NCBI GenBank assembly: GCA_023438245.1 | Contig: JAEXRD010000144.1 | Location: 1-9,062, forward strand | DNA: 9,062 nt | From: Pseudomonadota bacterium | Lineage (GTDB): Bacteria; Desulfobacterota; Desulfovibrionia; Desulfovibrionales; Desulfovibrionaceae | Direction of reading: 5' to 3' | In this document: positions 6,429 to 9,062 of the stretch, one piece after another | How the letters are laid out: each line of letters begins with the position of its first letter | Numbering within the stretch: position 1 is the first letter of the stretch | The notes under the pieces: model-generated | Seen by the model: only the letters and a program-made list of their open reading frames with translations | Database searches by the model: none | Told to the model about the DNA's origin: nothing | Program-made: the position numbers and the translations under genes

Positions 6429-6824
6429 CTATTCGGCCAGAAAGCCCAACTTCTTGAGTTCCTCGAACAGCTTTTCCTTGCGCAGCGGCTTGACGATGTA
6501 GCCGCTGGCCTCGCCGTCGTGGAAGGAGCGGATGACGGTCTTGGGGTCGTCCAGGGCGGTGACCATGAGCACCTTGACCTGCGGGCGGATCTTGCCCTCC
6601 TGCTCCGCGGCGCGGATGGCCTGGAGCGCCTGGATGCCGTCCATCTCCGGCATCATGATGTCCATGAAGATGATGTCGTAGGGGCGGGCTTCCTCGTGGG
6701 CCAGGCGGAAGGCGTCCAGGGCCTCCTTGCCGGTGACGGCCACGTCCACCTCGAACAGGGGGGCCAGAAAGGCCGAGAGCACCTTCCGGTTCAGAAATTC
6801 GTCCTCTGCGATGAGCGCGCGCAT
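6429..6824 (-). CDS. CheY-like single-domain response regulator
   Basis: A stand-alone 131-aa receiver domain with no output domain. The acidic pocket is E7/D8, the phospho-acceptor is D55 in FMDIMMPEMDG, the switch threonine is T89 in MVTALDD, the aromatic switch position is Y109 and the conserved lysine is K112 in VKPLRK. All catalytic positions are intact. The likely partner is the HPt histidine (H45) of the next gene, phosphorylated by the CheA-like kinase. ATG at 6824 has SD AAGGAG 8 nt upstream. It is the first gene of the RR-HPt-CheA operon and follows a good promoter. Without DNA-binding or motor-gene context its target is unknown; it could be a flagellar-switch effector or an intermediate in a phosphorelay. 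Confidence 0.93.
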   Translation of the reverse strand: MRALIAEDEFLNRKVLSAFLAPLFEVDVAVTGKEALDAFRLAHEEARPYDIIFMDIMMPEMDGIQALQAIRAAEQEGKIRPQVKVLMVTALDDPKTVIRSFHDGEASGYIVKPLRKEKLFEELKKLGFLAE

Positions 6825-6877
6825 GTTGTGCTCTCCTTGGGCTGTGTGCGAAAGGCCGAAGCCGTCAGTGCCCGGCC

Positions 6878-6906
6878 AATATTCTCATAATACGTAGTCT
6901 TGTCAA
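6878..6906 (-). promoter_or_regulatory. Sigma-70 promoter of the signalling operon
   Basis: On the minus strand a perfect -35 TTGACA (6901-6906) is followed 17 bp later by -10 AATATT (6878-6883, four of six consensus bases). It sits in an AT-rich island about 54 bp upstream of the response-regulator ATG, in otherwise very GC-rich DNA. Confidence 0.6.
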
Positions 6907-6977
6907 TGCATGCGGAAATATTTGCGCGCCCCCCGCGCGCCTTGCCAGCGGGCGGGTTGTGGGCTACTGGACCGCCC

Positions 6978-7568
6978 ATGCGAGGATTCATCACCGACGA
7001 ACGCGCCCGGCGCATCCGCGAAGTGCTGGCCAAGAGGCAGACCGCCTTCACCCTGGTCATGGACAACATCTGGGACCCGCACAACGTCTCGGCCATACTC
7101 CGCAGCTGCGACGCCTTCGGCGTGGCCCGGGTGCACCTGTACTACACCTGCGAGAAGTGGCCGGAACTGGGCAAGAAAAGCTCGGCCTCGGCCAAAAAAT
7201 GGGTGGAGCGCGTGACCCACGACGACGCCACCGAGATGCTGGACGGCTTCGACACCCAGGGCGTGCAGGTCATCCGCACCGGATTTTCGGAAACCGCCAG
7301 GCCCCTGCACGAGTTCGACTTCACCCGGCCCACGGCGGTGATCCTGTCCAACGAGCACCGCGGCGCCTCCCCCGAACTCATCGAACGGGTGGGCCAGGAA
7401 CTTTACATCCCCATGCAGGGCATGGTGCAGAGCCTGAACGTCTCCGTGGCCGCCGCGCTCATCCTGTACGAGGCCTTTTCCCAGCGCAGGCGCGCCGGAC
7501 TGCTGGACAACCCGGCCTATTCGCCCGAGGAGCTGGAGCGCCTGTTCTTGGAGTGGAGCGACAAGTAG
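6978..7568 (+). CDS. trmH: tRNA (guanosine-18-2'-O)-methyltransferase (SPOUT family)
   Basis: The 196-aa enzyme would use S-adenosylmethionine to methylate the ribose of G18 in the D-loop of tRNAs. SPOUT/TrmH motifs are complete: motif 1 PHNVSAILRSCDAFGV (34-49) with catalytic N36 and R42; motif 2 VILSNEHRG (121-129) with E126; motif 3 IPMQGMVQSLNVSVAAALILYE (144-165) with S152 and N154 in the trefoil knot. The N-terminal ERARRIREVLAKRQ matches E. coli TrmH, but the long E. coli C-terminal extension is absent. The start at 6978 is chosen by family alignment; an in-frame upstream TTG (6900) and ATG (6906) have no SD and would add a Pro/Gly-rich leader. The chosen ATG also lacks a strong SD. 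Monocistronic, divergent from the signalling operon, ended by a strong terminator. Confidence 0.9.
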   Translation: MRGFITDERARRIREVLAKRQTAFTLVMDNIWDPHNVSAILRSCDAFGVARVHLYYTCEKWPELGKKSSASAKKWVERVTHDDATEMLDGFDTQGVQVIRTGFSETARPLHEFDFTRPTAVILSNEHRGASPELIERVGQELYIPMQGMVQSLNVSVAAALILYEAFSQRRRAGLLDNPAYSPEELERLFLEWSDK

Positions 7569-7607
7569 CGCCCATTTTTTTTCGCTTTTTCACCCGCCGG
7601 GCCGAAC

Positions 7608-7658
7608 AAAAAAAGGGCTGACCGGAATCCGCGCGACGCGGTCCGGCCAGCCCTTTTT
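7608..7658. terminator. Bidirectional intrinsic terminator between trmH and the small membrane gene
   Basis: Arms AAAAAGGGCTG-A-CCGGA and TCCGG-C-CAGCCCTTTTT pair over about 16 bp with one internal mismatch, around a loop of roughly 15 nt. T-runs lie on the 3' side in both directions (plus 7654-7658; complement of the A-run at 7608-7614). It can end trmH on the plus strand and the small gene on the minus strand. Confidence 0.9.
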
Positions 7659-7702
7659 CCTGGTGAGCGCTGGGGGGGCGGCGTGGCCGCCCGGAGGAAA
7701 GG

Positions 7703-7847
7703 CTAGTGGTGGCCTTCCTTCTTGCCCTGATTGATGCGGATGAAGGCCACGGTGATGATCCAGGCCAGGTAGATGAAGATGAGGGACACGCCCACGGTGC
7801 CCTGGGTGGTGCTGTGAGCCATATCCTTGATGAGTTCGCCGATCATG
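7703..7847 (-). pseudogene. Small single-span membrane protein gene with an apparent +1 frameshift
   Basis: On the minus strand an ATG at 7847 with a strong GGAGG SD 6 nt upstream begins MIGELIKDMAHSTTQG. After 16 codons the frame breaks at a run of four G (plus cccc 7800-7803). If one G is skipped, translation continues as TVGVSLIFIYLAWIITVAFI then RINQGKKEGHH and stops at TAG (7703-7705). That would give 47 aa with one membrane helix (about residues 18-36) and a His/Lys-rich tail. Left in the ATG frame, the product becomes Arg/His-rich nonsense. The second frame alone offers only GTG starts, giving about 30 aa beginning VGVSLIF. I do not recognise the family. It may be a real frameshift mutation, a homopolymer sequencing error, or a GTG-initiated micro-protein; promoter, SD and terminator all look like a genuine gene. 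Confidence 0.6.
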
Positions 7848-7900
7848 TCCGCCCTCCGAAAATGTCGTTTCGTCGCCCTGGCGGTGTGCCGGGCCGCTTC

Positions 7901-7928
7901 ATTTCACAGGAACGCGCCGGAATGTCAA
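7901..7928 (-). promoter_or_regulatory. Candidate promoter of the small membrane gene
   Basis: Minus-strand -35 TTGACA (7923-7928, perfect) and -10 TGAAAT (7901-7906, four of six) are spaced 16 bp apart. The site lies about 55 bp upstream of the ATG at 7847, the expected direction and distance for the small gene. Confidence 0.5.
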
Positions 7929-8041
7929 GGGGTCTTTGTGAGGAAAGGCGCAAGCCTTCTGGCGCGGCCCACCCCTTGCCGCGAAGCCCCGGTGCGCGCT
8001 AGGGTGCGGCCACAAACCCCTTGCAGGCAGGAGGCCTTCGC

Positions 8042-9016
8042 ATGTCCGACACAATCCGCATGGTGGTGCTCGACGGCCACACCATGGGCCAGGGCGACAA
8101 CCCCTGGGACGCCATCGCCGCGCAGGGCGAGCTGGCCATTTACGACCGCACCCCGGCCGGGCTCATCGTGGAGCGCGCCAAGGGCGCCCAGGTGCTGTTC
8201 ACCAACAAGACCCCCATTACCGCCGCGACCATCGCCCAATTGCCGGACCTGCGCTGCGTCTGCGTCCTGGCCACGGGCTACAACGTGGTGGACATCGCCG
8301 CCGCAGCGGCCCGGGGCATCCCGGTGTGCAACGTGCCCGGCTACTCCACCCAGTCCGTGGCCCAGCACGTCATGGCCGTGACCCTGGAGCTGTTCACCAA
8401 GGCCTCGCGCCACGCGCGCGCCGTGGCCGCGGGCAAGTGGGCGCAAACCCCGGACTTCTGCTTCTGGGACCAGCCCATCGCCGAACTGTGCGGCAAGACC
8501 ATGGGCATCGTGGGCTTCGGCGGCATCGGCCAGCGCGTGGGCGAGCTGGCCCACGCCTTCGGCATGCGCGTGCTGGCCTACAACCCCAGGCCCAAGGCCG
8601 AGCCGGGCTACCAGCCCTTCGCCTTCGCCAGCCTGCCGGAGCTGTTCAGCCAGGCGGACGTGGTGAGCCTGCACTGCCCGCTGACCCCGGAGAACACCGG
8701 GCTGGTGGGCGGCTCGCTGCTGGCCTCCATGAAGCCCTCGGCGTTTCTGGTGAACACCGCGCGCGGGCCGCTGGTGGACGAGGCCGCGCTCATCTCCTCG
8801 CTGCGCTACGGCATGCTGGCCGGGGCGGCGCTGGACGTGGTGTGCGTGGAGCCCATGCGCGACGACGACCCGCTCCTCACCGCGCCTAACTGCATCATCA
8901 CCCCGCACGTGGCCTGGGCCTCGGTGGAGTCGCGCCGCAAGCTCATGGCCGAGAGCGCGGAGAACCTGCGGGCGTTCCTCTCGGGTAAGCCGCGCAACGT
9001 GGTCAACGGGGTGTAG
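8042..9016 (+). CDS. D-2-hydroxyacid dehydrogenase (glycerate dehydrogenase/hydroxypyruvate reductase-like)
   Basis: This 324-aa cytoplasmic enzyme would interconvert a 2-keto acid and a D-2-hydroxy acid using NAD(P)H. It has the two-part family fold: a substrate domain (1-100 and about 295-324) with LATGYNVVD (76-84) and NVPGYSTQSVAQHVMAV (97-113), and a Rossmann domain with VGFGGIGQRV (157-166; GxGxxG at 158-163). The catalytic triad is R241 (NTARGPLVDE), E270 (VCVEPM) and H289 (TPHVAWAS). The second-strand acidic residue typical of NAD binding is replaced by N181, with R183 and K185 nearby, so cofactor preference is unclear. The ATG has AGGAGG 7 nt upstream; a TTG 21 nt earlier lies before that SD and is rejected. 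A weak promoter (TTGCCG 7977-7982, TAGGGT about 8001) may precede it. Substrate (glycerate, lactate or other) is not determinable. Confidence 0.9.
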   Translation: MSDTIRMVVLDGHTMGQGDNPWDAIAAQGELAIYDRTPAGLIVERAKGAQVLFTNKTPITAATIAQLPDLRCVCVLATGYNVVDIAAAAARGIPVCNVPGYSTQSVAQHVMAVTLELFTKASRHARAVAAGKWAQTPDFCFWDQPIAELCGKTMGIVGFGGIGQRVGELAHAFGMRVLAYNPRPKAEPGYQPFAFASLPELFSQADVVSLHCPLTPENTGLVGGSLLASMKPSAFLVNTARGPLVDEAALISSLRYGMLAGAALDVVCVEPMRDDDPLLTAPNCIITPHVAWASVESRRKLMAESAENLRAFLSGKPRNVVNGV

Positions 9017-9062
9017 GGTGTAGGGGCTGGCTCAAAAAGCGCCTTTTGCCCCCTGAGCTTCG

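Noticed and set aside
7945..7958. Small GCAA-loop hairpin (AAGGC/GCCTT) upstream of the dehydrogenase gene
   Set aside because: Only 5 bp and no T-run or conserved partner; likely chance.
9030..9058. GCTCA...TGAGC inverted repeat with inner CAAAA/TTTTG after the dehydrogenase
   Set aside because: Could be the start of a terminator or a dispersed repeat, but the stem is interrupted and the window ends before any T-run can be seen.

Overview
The window is GC-rich bacterial DNA. It most resembles a Desulfovibrio-type sulfate reducer (Desulfovibrionales). The main argument is a signal-peptide-bearing CbiK chelatase, a form described from Desulfovibrio vulgaris, joined to a BtuCDF/FecBCD-type importer behind a cobalamin riboswitch. 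The genus is an inference, since no rRNA or other marker is present. No mobile element, CRISPR array or tRNA was seen.

Left block, minus strand, about 4017 down to 16: a TTGACA promoter candidate, a cobalamin riboswitch with kissing-loop arms and an intrinsic terminator, then four tightly packed genes. These are periplasmic cbiK, a FecCD-type permease, its ATPase, and a periplasmic binding protein. The gene junctions are 1 bp apart, a 4-bp overlap and a 92-bp overlap. The likely logic is that corrinoid shortage lets transcription pass the terminator and turns on a cobalt chelatase plus an importer for a corrinoid or metal-tetrapyrrole.

Middle block, minus strand, 6906 down to 4039: a promoter followed by a three-gene signalling operon. 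It encodes a CheY-like receiver, an HPt protein with a STAS-like C-terminal half that starts at TTG, and a CheA-like kinase. The kinase keeps the dimerisation, ATPase and CheW-like domains but has no recognisable phospho-accepting HPt domain of its own. The phosphorelay therefore appears split over two polypeptides. No receptor, CheW, CheR or CheB lies in the window. No terminator was found after the kinase gene, so read-through would meet the riboswitch terminator.

Right block: trmH (tRNA Gm18 2'-O-methyltransferase) on the plus strand; a bidirectional terminator; a small single-span membrane protein gene on the minus strand that appears frameshifted and is too short for ordinary ORF callers; and a D-2-hydroxyacid dehydrogenase on the plus strand at the right end.

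Most worth a second look: the split HPt-STAS/CheA module, the two-state folding of the riboswitch expression platform, and the frameshift in the small membrane gene.
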